A stretch of 64,000 nucleotides of DNA from Halomonas sp. DQ26W (GCF_003339685.1 NZ_QPKI01000015.1:26436-90435), one strand, 5' to 3'; shown: positions 26,887 to 36,582, numbered from the stretch's first letter. Translations and numbers: made by a program. Notes: generated by a model not told the origin, from the letters alone.

Positions 26887-28743
26887 TCAGCCTTTCGCTA
26901 TCATCGAACACGTCACCACCCGATTGCGGTCGCTCGCTTTGGCTTCGTACATGGCCTTGTCGGCGAGGCGATAGAGCGACTCCACGTCACGTACAGCGCC
27001 GCATCCCTGGCACGCCACCAAACCGAAGGAGGCCGTGATCACCCCATGCGTGGAAGCCTCATGGGGAATATGCAGTTCCTGGAGGGCCTGGCGGAACCGT
27101 TCCAGCACTTGCTGACCCTCTTCCAGCGAATCGACGGCCAGCAGCAGGCCGAACTCCTCCCCCCCCAGGCGAAAGATCCGATCACCGGCGCGGCGGAAGT
27201 GATCGAGCAGCAGAGTGGATATCCGTATCAGTACTTCATCGCCGGCTTGGTGGCCATAGGTGTCGTTGTAGAGCTTGAAGTCGTCGATATCCATCACCGC
27301 AAACAGCAGCGGTTGGCCATTGCGTCGCCGTCGATTCACTTCGTCCTCGACCAGCTCCTGGAACTGTCGACGATTCAACAAACCGGTCAGCGGGTCGGTA
27401 CGCGCCATGATCGTGAGCTGTCGGTTGGCGCGTTCCAACTGCCGGGTACGCTGTTGCACCTCGCCTTCCAGGCGTTCGTTGAGGGAGCGTTGCAAGTCGG
27501 ACGTGGCGCGTTCGGCGGCAAGCTTATCAGTCTTGAACTGGTTGATCTTCCAAGCCAGCCCCAGGGAGAGCAGCAGGAACTCGATCCCCGAACCTAGCAG
27601 GACGGCGTACTCGGTGACGATGTTGTAGGGCAGCACCCCCGCTACTCGCAGAAAGTAAAGCGTGATGCCGATCAGCAGCACGCTCCAGGCCACCAGGTAG
27701 ATCCGAGCTAGCGTGTCGCCACAAAGACCCCGCCACGCCGCCACACCGAGCAACAGGCACGAGAGCAGAATGGCGCCCGGAATCAACAGGTGGAATACCG
27801 GTGCATAGTGACCGAACAGCGCCGGCAACGCGCTCACCAGGCACAGGCCGGCCAGCCCGTAGAGCGCCTGGGTCAAGCGGGGGGCGTGCTGGCGCAGGTT
27901 CAGGTAGCTGTCACTGAAGAACGCGAGGGTAACGGCGAACAAACCGATGTTGAGCGGTACCATCTGGTTGTTGAACGTCGGCATGTCCGGCCACCAATAC
28001 TGGAAGGCGAAACCGCGCGACGAAAACATCAGGATGAAGAAGGTCCCGAGGTAGGCAACGTAGTGCAGCAGGGGACGCTCACGGGTGGCAATGTAAAGCA
28101 GCAGGTTGTAGATCAAAAGGGCCAGCAGGGCACCGAAGTAGAGACTGAAGGCCATCAACTCCCGCTGGGCCTTGGCCAGGAAGCTGGCATAGTCCATGAG
28201 ATAGAGGGGCGTGGCATCGTACAGCCCGTCGTGGGTATCCAGACGCAAGAAGACCTGCAGCGACTCGCCAGCCGGGACATGGATGGGCAACACGAAGGTA
28301 CGGTGGGCGACCGGGCGGGAGTCGAAATTTCTCCGGTTACCGGTATGCCACTGGCGAAGGATCTCGCCCTGCGGGTTCACCACATAGCCATCGAGGTAGT
28401 CGTGCAGCGGCATGGCCAGCTCCAGCAGCCGGCGCACAGGGGCCGAGGAATCGTTCTCGACCCGCAGCTGCACCCACCAGGCTGCGTCGGAAAAACTGAA
28501 GTTGATGGTTTCCTCGCGTGAGGCGCCCCATTCAAAGGTTTCACCACGACTGATCAGCTGCTCGATATCGAACTCACGATGCTTGTCTTCCAGCAACAGT
28601 ACGTTCCGGCCGAGGTTCAGCTTCCCTTGCAAGGCGCCGACGTCGATAGCAGCCAGGGCTTGACTTGGCAGCAGTAACAGCAGCATTGCCAGCCAGCGAA
28701 ATGCCACGAAGGTCGGCAAGGGAAACGAGAGACGCCTGGTCAC
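26887..28743 (-). CDS. 7TM-DISM diguanylate cyclase (GGDEF)
   Basis: 618 residues. A signal peptide (1-32) precedes a periplasmic 7TMR-DISM extracellular domain (about 40-180), then seven membrane helices (about 190-395), a short coiled coil and a GGDEF domain (about 445-618). The active-site loop is intact as RLGGEEFGLLL near residue 524, preceded by DPLTGLLNRRQF. It should make cyclic di-GMP in response to a periplasmic ligand, often a carbohydrate. No EAL domain or obvious I-site RxxD was noted. It stands alone, so the output is unknown. Confidence 0.93.
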   Translation of the reverse strand: MTRRLSFPLPTFVAFRWLAMLLLLLPSQALAAIDVGALQGKLNLGRNVLLLEDKHREFDIEQLISRGETFEWGASREETINFSFSDAAWWVQLRVENDSSAPVRRLLELAMPLHDYLDGYVVNPQGEILRQWHTGNRRNFDSRPVAHRTFVLPIHVPAGESLQVFLRLDTHDGLYDATPLYLMDYASFLAKAQRELMAFSLYFGALLALLIYNLLLYIATRERPLLHYVAYLGTFFILMFSSRGFAFQYWWPDMPTFNNQMVPLNIGLFAVTLAFFSDSYLNLRQHAPRLTQALYGLAGLCLVSALPALFGHYAPVFHLLIPGAILLSCLLLGVAAWRGLCGDTLARIYLVAWSVLLIGITLYFLRVAGVLPYNIVTEYAVLLGSGIEFLLLSLGLAWKINQFKTDKLAAERATSDLQRSLNERLEGEVQQRTRQLERANRQLTIMARTDPLTGLLNRRQFQELVEDEVNRRRRNGQPLLFAVMDIDDFKLYNDTYGHQAGDEVLIRISTLLLDHFRRAGDRIFRLGGEEFGLLLAVDSLEEGQQVLERFRQALQELHIPHEASTHGVITASFGLVACQGCGAVRDVESLYRLADKAMYEAKASDRNRVVTCSMIAKG

Positions 28744-28815
28744 GTGAGCTCCACGCTGGCATACGATGATGCGCCTACTGTATCAGCAAATACCGGCTTG
28801 GCGTCCATTGAAAGA

Positions 28816-28849
28816 AAGGACGGCCCCACCGCCAGGCAGGGCCGTCCTT
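28816..28849. terminator. Terminator hairpin downstream of mmsA
   Basis: The arms AAGGACGGCCC (28816-28826) and GGGCCGTCCTT (28839-28849) are perfectly complementary over 11 bp around a 12-nt loop. On the minus strand the hairpin is about 40 bp after the mmsA stop and ends in AAGGACG-flanking A/T bases, fitting a terminator for that gene. Confidence 0.7.
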
Positions 28850-28888
28850 GATTTCAGCGCTTTCGCCACTGGCGTCAGATCAGCGAGG

Positions 28889-30388
28889 TCAACTCAGCGA
28901 GATGGTGCTGTTGATGCCGCTGGAGACGTTCTCGGGCTCGAACCAGCGAGCCGTGACGGTCTTGGTCTGGGTCCAGAAGGCAATGGCCTGCTTGCCGTTG
29001 GGGCCGAGGTCGCCGAGCTTGGAGCCGCGTGAACCGGTGAAGCTGAAGTAGGCCACCGGAACCGGAATCGGCACGTTGATGCCCACCTGGCCGACGTCGA
29101 TGTCGCTCTCGAAACGGCGTGCCACCCAGCCGGAGTTGGTGAAGATCGAGGTACCGTTGCCGTTGGGGTTGGCGTTGATGAATTCGATCGCCTCATCCAG
29201 GGTATCGACGCTGACCACGCAGAGCACCGGCCCGAAGATCTCCTCGCGGTAGATGGTCATTTCGGCGGTCACGTCGGCGAACACGGTGGGGCCGACGAAG
29301 TTGCCATGCTCGTAACCCGACACTTCAAAGTCGCGGCCATCCACCAGCAGCTTGGCGCCCTCCTTCTCGCCGGCATCGATCAGGCGAATCACGCGGTCGC
29401 GGGCGGCCGGGGAGACCAGCGGGCCGAGGTCGGCGTCGCGCTGGGTGCCAGGACCCACTTTCATGTTACGGGCGCCGTCGACGATATCGTCAAGCCACGC
29501 CTGGGCCTCACCCACCAGCACTACCACGGAGTTGGCCATGCAGCGTTGTCCCGCGGCGCCGAAGGCGGAACCCAGCAGGTTGTTGATGGCCTGGCTGCGG
29601 TTGGCGTCGGGCATGACGACGCAGTGGTTCTTGGCGCCCATCATCGCCTGCATGCGCTTGCCGGCGGCAGCGGCGCGGTTGTAGAGCAACGAACCCACGT
29701 GGCTCGAGCCGATGAAGGAGAGCGCCTTGATGTCGGCATGGTCAGCAATCTGATTGGCCACGTCCGGGCCGCCGTGAACCACGTTAAGCACACCAGCCGG
29801 CACCCCGGCCTCGTGGGCCAGCTCCACCAGGCGCATGGTGGAGCTCGGATCCTGCTCGGATGGCTTGAGCACGAAGGTGTTGCCGGTGGCGATGGCCAGC
29901 GGGAACATGAAGCACGGTAGCATGATGGGGAAGTTGAAGGCGGTGATACCGGCACCCACCCCCAGTGGTTGGTTGAGGGTGTAGACATCGATCTCGGTAC
30001 CAGCGTTCTCTGCCAGCTCGCCAAGCTGCAGCGAAGTGATCGAGCAGGCGTGCTCGATCACTTCCAGGCCTCGGCCCACCTCGCCCTCGGCGTCGGGTAG
30101 CGTCTTGCCGTGCTCCTCGGTGATCAGCGCGGCCAGCTCGGCGGTGTTATCGCGCACCAGCGCCTGCAGCTTGAGCATGATGCGCATGCGCTTGCCCAGC
30201 GGCACCTTGCGCCAGGTCTTGAAGGCTTCCTTGGCGCTGGCCACGGCCTGCTCCACTTCCTCGGCAGTGCAGAACGGCACCCGGGCGACCACTTCCTGGG
30301 TCGCCGGATTGACCACATCGCGCCACTCCTGGCTCTTGGACTGCAAGGGTTGGCCGTCGATGTACATGGGGATTTCGCGGACTGACAT
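28889..30388 (-). CDS. mmsA: Methylmalonate-semialdehyde dehydrogenase (CoA-acylating) MmsA
   Basis: 499 residues of the aldehyde dehydrogenase superfamily. GAGITAFNFPIMLP, FIGSSHVGSLLYNRAAAAGKR and the nucleophile loop AAGQRCMANSV (Cys near 282) match MmsA. It oxidises methylmalonate or malonate semialdehyde to propionyl-CoA or acetyl-CoA in valine, thymine, inositol or beta-alanine breakdown. No mmsB or valine pathway gene adjoins it, so the physiological substrate is open. It is divergent from a LysR regulator 236 bp away, which probably controls it. Confidence 0.93.
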   Translation of the reverse strand: MSVREIPMYIDGQPLQSKSQEWRDVVNPATQEVVARVPFCTAEEVEQAVASAKEAFKTWRKVPLGKRMRIMLKLQALVRDNTAELAALITEEHGKTLPDAEGEVGRGLEVIEHACSITSLQLGELAENAGTEIDVYTLNQPLGVGAGITAFNFPIMLPCFMFPLAIATGNTFVLKPSEQDPSSTMRLVELAHEAGVPAGVLNVVHGGPDVANQIADHADIKALSFIGSSHVGSLLYNRAAAAGKRMQAMMGAKNHCVVMPDANRSQAINNLLGSAFGAAGQRCMANSVVVLVGEAQAWLDDIVDGARNMKVGPGTQRDADLGPLVSPAARDRVIRLIDAGEKEGAKLLVDGRDFEVSGYEHGNFVGPTVFADVTAEMTIYREEIFGPVLCVVSVDTLDEAIEFINANPNGNGTSIFTNSGWVARRFESDIDVGQVGINVPIPVPVAYFSFTGSRGSKLGDLGPNGKQAIAFWTQTKTVTARWFEPENVSSGINSTISLS

Positions 30389-30624
30389 GGTGCGTGCTCC
30401 TCTCTCTTGTCTTCTGGCTTGTCTGCTTGCTCTTGTCTGCTTGCGCAGCCTGCTTATCGTTGTGATGGCCTTCTCGAAGCAAGGCAGATATTAGACTTTG
30501 TGTGTATTAGCACACGGAATGGAATGCCATGAGTCTAGCCAGAGGTCGGATTGCCTGACAACGGGCACTCGGGCACATTGCTTGTGCGCTGTTGCACAAC
30601 CACGCCGCGCCCCGGGAGACCATC

Positions 30625-31608
30625 ATGCTCGACTGGCAGGACATACAGATCTTTCTGGAAGTGGCCCGCAGCCAACGGCTGACCGATGCCGCCCGACGCC
30701 TGGGCCTTGACCACTCCACCCTATCGCGACGCACCCGCCGCTTCGAGCAAAAACTCAACACCCAGCTCTTCGAGCGTAGCACTCATGGCTATCATCTGAC
30801 CGAAGCCGGCCAGCAGTTGCTGGCCCATGCCGAGGAGATGGCCCGCCATGCCTTCGAAGCCGGCGAAAGCCTCACCGACAAGAACCACCAGCTCAGCGGC
30901 CAGATACGCCTGGGGGTCACCGAGGGCTTCGGCACCTGGGTGGTCGCCCCGCTGCTCTCACTCTTCTGCGAACGCCACCCCGGCATCACCCTGGACCTGC
31001 TGGCGCTGCCCCGCGTGGTCAACCTGAGCCGCCATGAAGCGGACCTGGCCATCACCGTAGAGCGCCCAGTCAGCCCAGGCATGGTGACCTCTCGGCTGTG
31101 CGACTACCGGTTGCGGCTGTACGGCAGCCGCGACTATCTGGCGCGCCATGGCACGCCGACTGGGCTTGCGGAACTCGGCCGCCACCGTCTGATCGGCTAT
31201 GTGGACGACCTGATCTTCAGCGAGCAGCTCAGCTATCTGGAGCCACTGCTCGACCCCGCCGTGGTCGGCCAGCCAGGGCCGCACTTCTCGATACGCAGCA
31301 CCAGCGTGACAACCCAGCATGCCGCCACGTTGAGCGGTGCCGGTCTTGCCGTGCTGCCCTGCTTCATGGCCGAGACCAGCGACACGCTCGACAGCGTGCT
31401 GGACGACGAGGTAGAGATCGTGCGCCAGTTCTGGATCACCGCGCGCCAGGAGCAGCGGCGCCTGGCCCGGGTGCGGTTGCTGTGGGACTTCCTGCGCGAG
31501 GCACTGGAGGTCAACCGCGCCTTCCTGATGGGCGAGAGTCGCAAGCTCGTGTTACCCGATTCGGAGCCAATTCCGTCCCGACCATCGCCACCAGGCTGCC
31601 GGGAATGA
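30625..31608 (+). CDS. LysR family transcriptional regulator
   Basis: 327 residues. The N-terminal helix-turn-helix spans about 5-60 (MLDWQDIQIFLEVARSQRLT, with LGLDHSTLSRRTRRFE), followed by the LysR effector-binding domain (about 90-300). The start at 30625 has GGGAGA upstream; an in-frame TTG at 30592 is unlikely. Divergent placement next to mmsA makes that gene the likely target, with a small acid or semialdehyde as effector. The C-terminal 25 residues beyond the usual domain are Arg/Pro-rich and probably disordered. Confidence 0.9.
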   Translation: MLDWQDIQIFLEVARSQRLTDAARRLGLDHSTLSRRTRRFEQKLNTQLFERSTHGYHLTEAGQQLLAHAEEMARHAFEAGESLTDKNHQLSGQIRLGVTEGFGTWVVAPLLSLFCERHPGITLDLLALPRVVNLSRHEADLAITVERPVSPGMVTSRLCDYRLRLYGSRDYLARHGTPTGLAELGRHRLIGYVDDLIFSEQLSYLEPLLDPAVVGQPGPHFSIRSTSVTTQHAATLSGAGLAVLPCFMAETSDTLDSVLDDEVEIVRQFWITARQEQRRLARVRLLWDFLREALEVNRAFLMGESRKLVLPDSEPIPSRPSPPGCRE

Positions 31609-31637
31609 TCGATGGAAGCCGGTACTGGCAGCGGCAC

Positions 31638-33116
31638 TCATGTGCCGCAGAAGGTGCGAAAGACCCGTTCGCGTGGTGATGCCGGCAGGCTGTAATCCTC
31701 ACGGCCGGGCTGCGCCTCGAATGGCCGTGTGACCACCGAGAGCAACTCTTCGAAGGGAGTGAAGTTGTCCTCGTCGATGGCTGAGGTCAGCGCCTGCTGG
31801 ACCCGGTGGTTGCGGGGAATATAGGCCGGATTGACGAGCCGCATCTGCCTGGCCCGCTCGGCGGGCGGCGCAAGCTCCAGGGTCAGCCGTTCGCGCCAGC
31901 GTTCAAGCCAGGCCTCGATGATCTCCGGGCGCTCGAACAGGTCGCCGAGGGCGCTGTCCGCTTCGCCGGATTCGGCCGCCTCGCAGAGCTGACGGAAGGT
32001 CAGGGTGAAGTCGGCCCGCCCCTGCTGCATGGTTTCCAGCAGCGCCTCGGCCAGCGCCTGGTCGCCCGCCACTTCACGAGTCAGGCCCAGCTTGGCTCGC
32101 ATGACGGCAAGCCATTCACTCTCGTACTGCTCCGGGTAGGCCTCGATCAGCTCGGTGGCACGTTCCACCGCCCGCTCCTGGTCGCTGTCGATCAGCGGCA
32201 GCAGGGTCTCGGCCAGCCGCGCCAGGTTCCACTGGGCGATCCAGGGCTGATTGGTGTAGGCGTAACGCCCGCCCTCGTCGATGGCGCTGAAGACACTCTT
32301 CGGATCGTAGGTCTCCATGAAGGCGCAGGGGCCGTAGTCGATGGTCTCACCCGAGACCGTGGTGTTGTCGGTGTTCATCACGCCATGGATGAAACCCACC
32401 CCCACCCACTTTGCTACCAAGGTCGCCTGTCGCGCCTGGATCGCCTCGATCAACGCCATGTAGCGCTCATGGCCGGACAGCCTTCCCAACTCGGGGTAAT
32501 GACGCTCGACCACATGATCGGCCAGCTCGCGAATGGCATCGGCATCGCCGCGGGCGGCAAAGTACTGGAAGGTGCCGACACGGATATGGCTGGTGGCCAC
32601 GCGGGTGAGGATCGCTCCCGGCTCGGGAATGCCACGAACCACCCGCTCGCCGGTGGTCACCGCTGCCAGGGCCCGGGTGGTGGGAATGCCCATGGCGTGC
32701 ATGGCCTCGCTGACCAGGTACTCCCTCAGCACCGGCCCCAGCGGCGCGCGACCGTCGCCGCCGCGGGAAAAGGGCGTACACCCGGCCCCCTTGAGCTGAA
32801 TATCGCGCAACCTGCCTTCCCTGTCTGTCACCTCACCCAGCAGCACGGCACGGCCATCGCCAAGCCGAGGCACGAAGCCGCCGAACTGGTGGCCGGCGTA
32901 GGCCTGCGCCAACGGTTCGGCCCCGGGCGGCACCACGTTGCCGGCAAACCAGACTGTTGCCTCGTCACTCTCGAAGGTCGCCAGGTCAAAGCCCAACTCG
33001 TCGGCCAGGGAACGGTTGAAGGCCACCAGCCGCGGCGAAGCCACGGGAACGGGATCGAAGCGCGCGTAGAAGCGTTCGGGAAATCGCGCATAGCGAAGGG
33101 TGAACGGGGGAAACAT
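31638..33116 (-). CDS. selO: Protein adenylyltransferase SelO (YdiU family)
   Basis: 492 residues, full length for bacterial SelO, a pseudokinase-fold enzyme that transfers AMP to protein Ser, Thr or Tyr. Motifs: AYAGHQFGGFVPRLGDGRAVLLGE, GAGCTPFSRGGDGRAPLGPVLREYL, HGVMNTDNTTVSG and DYGPCAFM, which carry the nucleotide and metal ligands. It ends in FCGT, with Cys in place of the selenocysteine of animal SelO. It is linked to redox stress in other bacteria. Its presence in the same window as the selenium genes need not be functional, as no selenocysteine is involved. Confidence 0.95.
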   Translation of the reverse strand: MFPPFTLRYARFPERFYARFDPVPVASPRLVAFNRSLADELGFDLATFESDEATVWFAGNVVPPGAEPLAQAYAGHQFGGFVPRLGDGRAVLLGEVTDREGRLRDIQLKGAGCTPFSRGGDGRAPLGPVLREYLVSEAMHAMGIPTTRALAAVTTGERVVRGIPEPGAILTRVATSHIRVGTFQYFAARGDADAIRELADHVVERHYPELGRLSGHERYMALIEAIQARQATLVAKWVGVGFIHGVMNTDNTTVSGETIDYGPCAFMETYDPKSVFSAIDEGGRYAYTNQPWIAQWNLARLAETLLPLIDSDQERAVERATELIEAYPEQYESEWLAVMRAKLGLTREVAGDQALAEALLETMQQGRADFTLTFRQLCEAAESGEADSALGDLFERPEIIEAWLERWRERLTLELAPPAERARQMRLVNPAYIPRNHRVQQALTSAIDEDNFTPFEELLSVVTRPFEAQPGREDYSLPASPRERVFRTFCGT

Positions 33117-33260
33117 GGCGGCTCCGAATAGCGACTGGGCACGGGAAGAGTAGATTCACCTGCTATGACAAGGCCGGATGGTCAACATTCCGTCAAAGGA
33201 AAGTGCACAGCTATTTGCATGGGGAGCACTGTAGGCCTACATTTGGCGAAAATCGAGTCG

Positions 33261-33279
33261 AATTGCATACAATTATAAT
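33261..33279 (+). promoter_or_regulatory. Candidate operator and -10 element upstream of the haloacid dehalogenase
   Basis: AATTG-CATA-CAATT (33261-33274) is a perfect inverted repeat resembling operators of FCD-type GntR regulators. It overlaps TATAAT (33274-33279), which is well placed as a -10 for the gene starting at 33311. A matching -35 is not obvious. A GntR regulator of that class is encoded 2.5 kb away. Confidence 0.4.
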
Positions 33280-33310
33280 GTCGACTAGCGTCTAACAAGG
33301 AAGTGACGGC

Positions 33311-34072
33311 ATGAGCCTTACCCCCCCACAACTCGCCGACATCCGCTGCCTGGCCTTTGATGTCTTCGGCACGGTGGTTGACTGGCGCAGCAGCATCATT
33401 CGCGAAGGCGAGTCGCTCGGGCGTGCCCGTGGACTGGAAGTCGACTGGGCAGCCTTTGCCGATGCCTGGCGTGCGGGCTATGCCCCTTCGATGAATCGGG
33501 TTCGCCAAGGGCGCCTCTCATGGACCTCGCTGGACCAACTGCATCGCATGACGCTGGACCGGCTGCTCGAGGAGTTCGGCATCACCGAGCTGTCGGAAGC
33601 CGACAAGGCCAACTTCAATCGCGCCTGGCACCGACTCAAGCCCTGGCCGGATGCCGTGAACGGCATGCACCGCCTGCGCGAGCGGTTCATCCTGACCCCG
33701 CTCTCCAACGGCAACATGTCGCTACTGGTCAACATGGCGAAGCAGGCCTGCCTGCCGTGGGACTGCGTCCTCTCGGCCGAGCTGGCAAGGCACTACAAGC
33801 GTGACCCCGAGGTCTACCGCATGGCAGCCCGGCTGCTGGACCTGAGCCCGCAGCAGATCATGATGGTGGCCGCCCACCAGGACGACCTCAAGGCCGCACA
33901 CAGCGAGGGGCTGCACACCGCCTTCGTGATGCGCCCGCTGGAGTTCGGGCCACAAGCCAGGCCCGACCTGACCGTGGATCCGATCTTCGACTACGTAGCC
34001 AGCGATTTCCACGACCTGGCAGACCAGCTTCTGAGCCGCTCGGTGTCGTATCCAGCGTTGGCCTTGAAATAG
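33311..34072 (+). CDS. Haloacid dehalogenase, type II (L-2-haloacid dehalogenase family)
   Basis: 253 residues of the HAD superfamily. The nucleophile is Asp17 in FDVFGTVVDW, where Phe replaces the general-acid Asp of phosphatases, as in L-2-haloacid dehalogenases. Other residues fit: Ser132-Asn133 in LSNGN, Lys163 in HYKRDPEVY, and the acidic motif AAHQDDLKAA. It should displace halide from L-2-haloalkanoates or act on a related 2-substituted acid. It is 27 bp upstream of a hydroxyacid dehydrogenase gene that could oxidise its D-2-hydroxyacid product, so the two probably form a short pathway. Confidence 0.9.
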   Translation: MSLTPPQLADIRCLAFDVFGTVVDWRSSIIREGESLGRARGLEVDWAAFADAWRAGYAPSMNRVRQGRLSWTSLDQLHRMTLDRLLEEFGITELSEADKANFNRAWHRLKPWPDAVNGMHRLRERFILTPLSNGNMSLLVNMAKQACLPWDCVLSAELARHYKRDPEVYRMAARLLDLSPQQIMMVAAHQDDLKAAHSEGLHTAFVMRPLEFGPQARPDLTVDPIFDYVASDFHDLADQLLSRSVSYPALALK

Positions 34073-34099
34073 CCAGGCACCCGGCAAGGAACCCGCCCG

Positions 34100-35047
34100 A
34101 TGAAGATCGTGATACCCGATGACTACCAGGACTGCGTGCGCACGCTCGATGCCTTCGGCAAACTGGAAGGCCAGGACGTCACCATCCACAACGACACGCT
34201 GACCGACCTGGATGCCCTGGCCGAACGCTTCCGCGATGCCGAGGCGCTGGTGCTGATCCGCGAACGCACGCCGATCTCCGCCGAGCTGCTGACCCGCCTG
34301 CCCAACCTCAGGGTGATCAGCCAGACCGGTGGCGGCGCGGCCCATGTGGACATGGACGCCTGTCGCCGCCAGGGCGTCACGGTCATGGCCGGCACCGGCT
34401 CGCCCCATGCCGCCGCCGAGCTCACCTGGGGGCTGGTCATGGCCGCCATGCGCCATATTCCCCAGGAGTTCGAGAACCTCAAGGCCGGACGCTGGCAGCG
34501 CACCCTGGGCACCGGCCTCAAGGGTCGCACCCTGGGCATCTTCGGCTACGGCAAGATCGGCCAGCTGATGGCCCGTTACGGCCAGGCCTTCGGAATGAAC
34601 GTGCTGGTATGGGGTCGTGAGGGCACCCGGGCGCGAGCCGCCGAGGCGGGGCTCGACGTGGCCGGCAGCAAGGAGGCGCTGTTCGAGCGCAGCGACGTGC
34701 TGAGCCTGCACCTGCGATTGAACGCCGAGACCCGCGGCATCGTCACCGCCGAGGACCTCGCCCGCATGAAGTCCACCGCATTGGTGGTCAATACCAGCCG
34801 CGCCCCGCTGGTCGAGGCCGGCGCCCTGGAGGCGGCACTGCGCGCGGGGCGGCCTGGCCTGGCCGCCGTGGATGTATTCGACGAGGAGCCGGTAACCCAT
34901 CACCCGCTGCTCGAGCTGCCCAACTTCCTCGCCACGCCCCACCTCGGCTATGTGGAGAAGAACAGCTACGAGCTCTACTTCGGCGACGCCTTCGACAATC
35001 TGCTCGCCTTCGCCGCGGGACGCCCGGTCACCAACCTGGCCGAGTGA
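34100..35047 (+). CDS. D-2-hydroxyacid dehydrogenase, NAD-dependent
   Basis: 315 residues. The Rossmann motif is GIFGYGKIGQLMARYGQAFG in the middle; VNTSRAPLVEAGALEAAL and the end motif ATPHLGYVEKNSYELYF with the catalytic His are family marks. It interconverts a 2-oxoacid and a D-2-hydroxyacid. It is co-directional and 27 bp from the dehalogenase gene, so it is probably translated from the same mRNA. Phosphoglycerate dehydrogenase is unlikely because the C-terminal regulatory domains are missing. Confidence 0.9.
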   Translation: MKIVIPDDYQDCVRTLDAFGKLEGQDVTIHNDTLTDLDALAERFRDAEALVLIRERTPISAELLTRLPNLRVISQTGGGAAHVDMDACRRQGVTVMAGTGSPHAAAELTWGLVMAAMRHIPQEFENLKAGRWQRTLGTGLKGRTLGIFGYGKIGQLMARYGQAFGMNVLVWGREGTRARAAEAGLDVAGSKEALFERSDVLSLHLRLNAETRGIVTAEDLARMKSTALVVNTSRAPLVEAGALEAALRAGRPGLAAVDVFDEEPVTHHPLLELPNFLATPHLGYVEKNSYELYFGDAFDNLLAFAAGRPVTNLAE

Positions 35048-35126
35048 ATCGACGCCGCAGCATGGACAGCATGGAGAGAAGCCAATGAGCGCACGTGAAG
35101 CGAGCCTCGACCCGAACGGCCTGGCG

Positions 35127-35777
35127 TCAGCCGCCCCGTGCCGGGCGGCTCATGGCGCTGCCCGACGCCGGCCGCTCGACCACGAACAGGTCGCTGGTTC
35201 GGGCGTAGTCGTTTCCGGCCATGCGCCCGATGGGTCGTAGCGCGTCGATGGATACGTGCCGGCCGTTCCACACCGCGTCGTCCACATGGATCGATACCAC
35301 CTCCGCCAGTACCAGGTTGCCGGCCAGGGGCTGGTCACCGAAACGGATGATCTCGCGAAGCCGGCAGCCGAAGGCCACCGGCGCACCCGCCACCCGGGGC
35401 ACAGAGACCCCGGGCATCGGCAGTTTCTCCAGTCCCGCCAGGGCAAATTCATCCTCGTGGTGAGGAAGTCCAGCGCTGGTGGCGTTCATCTCCTCCACCA
35501 GGCCCTCGCCGCTGATATGGATCACGCACTCCCTCACCTGTTCCAGGTTGCGAATGGTGTCCTTGGGTTGTCCCTCGCCATCGAGCAGCGGCGAGAATCC
35601 CAGCACCGGCGGCGCTACACTCACCACATTGAAGAAAGAGAACGGCGCCAGGTTGGCGTTGCCGTTGCGATCGAGCGTCGACACCCAGGCGATGGGGCGC
35701 GGGCAGACGCTGCCCGAGAAGAGACGGTAGATGGCCCCGATGCTCAGCGAGGCCTCCTCCAGCAGATAGTCGCTCAT
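35127..35777 (-). CDS. Flavin reductase-like FMN-binding protein, paralogue A
   Basis: 216 residues of the flavin-reductase/flavoredoxin (DIM6/NTAB) family: CPRPIAWVSTLDRNGNANLA, FSFFNVVSVAPPVLGFSP and KDTIRNLEQVRECVIHI form the FMN site. It should bind FMN and reduce it or a partner with NAD(P)H. It is the second gene after the GntR regulator, whose stop is 1 bp away. A paralogue about 80% identical lies at 45.5-46.1 kb on the same strand; this copy carries about 12 extra C-terminal residues. Whether it supports malonate use or another oxidation is unknown. Confidence 0.88.
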   Translation of the reverse strand: MSDYLLEEASLSIGAIYRLFSGSVCPRPIAWVSTLDRNGNANLAPFSFFNVVSVAPPVLGFSPLLDGEGQPKDTIRNLEQVRECVIHISGEGLVEEMNATSAGLPHHEDEFALAGLEKLPMPGVSVPRVAGAPVAFGCRLREIIRFGDQPLAGNLVLAEVVSIHVDDAVWNGRHVSIDALRPIGRMAGNDYARTSDLFVVERPASGSAMSRPARGG

Positions 35778-35778
35778 G

Positions 35779-36486
35779 TCAGGCCCTTGTACGGTCATGG
35801 GGGGCGTCCAGGCGGGTCGCCGACGCATCCAGCTTCTTGACGCTGGCGATGAAATCGCTGAACCGCTCGCCCTGGATCAACACATGCTCGCGCAGCGTCT
35901 GCTCCGCAAGCTCCGCCTCGCCTTGCTCGATGGCGGCGACAATCTTGCGATGCTCGGCAAGGGAGCCGCCCATGCGCTGGCGTACCTGAAGCTGCAGCCG
36001 GCGGTAGGGCTTGAGCCGCTGCTTCAGCTGCCGCGCCTCCTGCGCCAGGAAGCCATTGTGGCTGGCTGTGTAGATGCAGTCGTGAAAGGTCTCGTTTTCG
36101 TAGTAGTACTCGTCGGTATCGCCCGCCTCGGCCGCCGCTTCACAGCGGGCCAGGGCCTCGCGCAGTGCGGCGAGTTCCTCCTCGCTGATACGCCGTGCCG
36201 CCAGGCGCCCGCACATGCCCTCCAGCTCCGCCATCACCTCGAACATCTCGATCAACTGGTCGATGCCGATCCGGGCGACGAAGGTGCCCTTCTTGGGCGA
36301 CACCGTGACCAGGCCGCTGGCCACCAGTTGCTGGATCGCCTCGCGAACGGGGGTGCGCGAAACACTGAACTCCCGGCCCAGGGCCTCCGGATCGAGCCGC
36401 TCTCCCGGCGTCAGCCGACCGTTGATGATGTCATCCTCCAGAGCATCCCTGAGTCGTTGTGCGCTCGAACGTTTAACACTGCTCAC
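35779..36486 (-). CDS. GntR family regulator, FCD type, probable malonate regulator
   Basis: 235 residues. An N-terminal winged helix-turn-helix (about 8-72, with REFSVSRTPVREAIQQLVASG) precedes a helical FCD ligand domain whose metal-binding acid and histidine residues lie in NETFHDCIYTASHN. It is divergent from the TRAP-matA-matB operon. Its likely operator, a perfect TGATGTATACATCA palindrome, overlaps that operon's promoter. It therefore probably represses the malonate genes until malonate or a derivative binds, like MatR. Confidence 0.92.
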   Translation of the reverse strand: MSSVKRSSAQRLRDALEDDIINGRLTPGERLDPEALGREFSVSRTPVREAIQQLVASGLVTVSPKKGTFVARIGIDQLIEMFEVMAELEGMCGRLAARRISEEELAALREALARCEAAAEAGDTDEYYYENETFHDCIYTASHNGFLAQEARQLKQRLKPYRRLQLQVRQRMGGSLAEHRKIVAAIEQGEAELAEQTLREHVLIQGERFSDFIASVKKLDASATRLDAPHDRTRA

Positions 36487-36582
36487 CTGTCACCTCCACG
36501 ACACACCTTCATGACATGACCACCACGCCGCTCCCCTACTTTGCCTGCGGTTTTACCTGCTGGCGATTCAGACCGGCAAATG

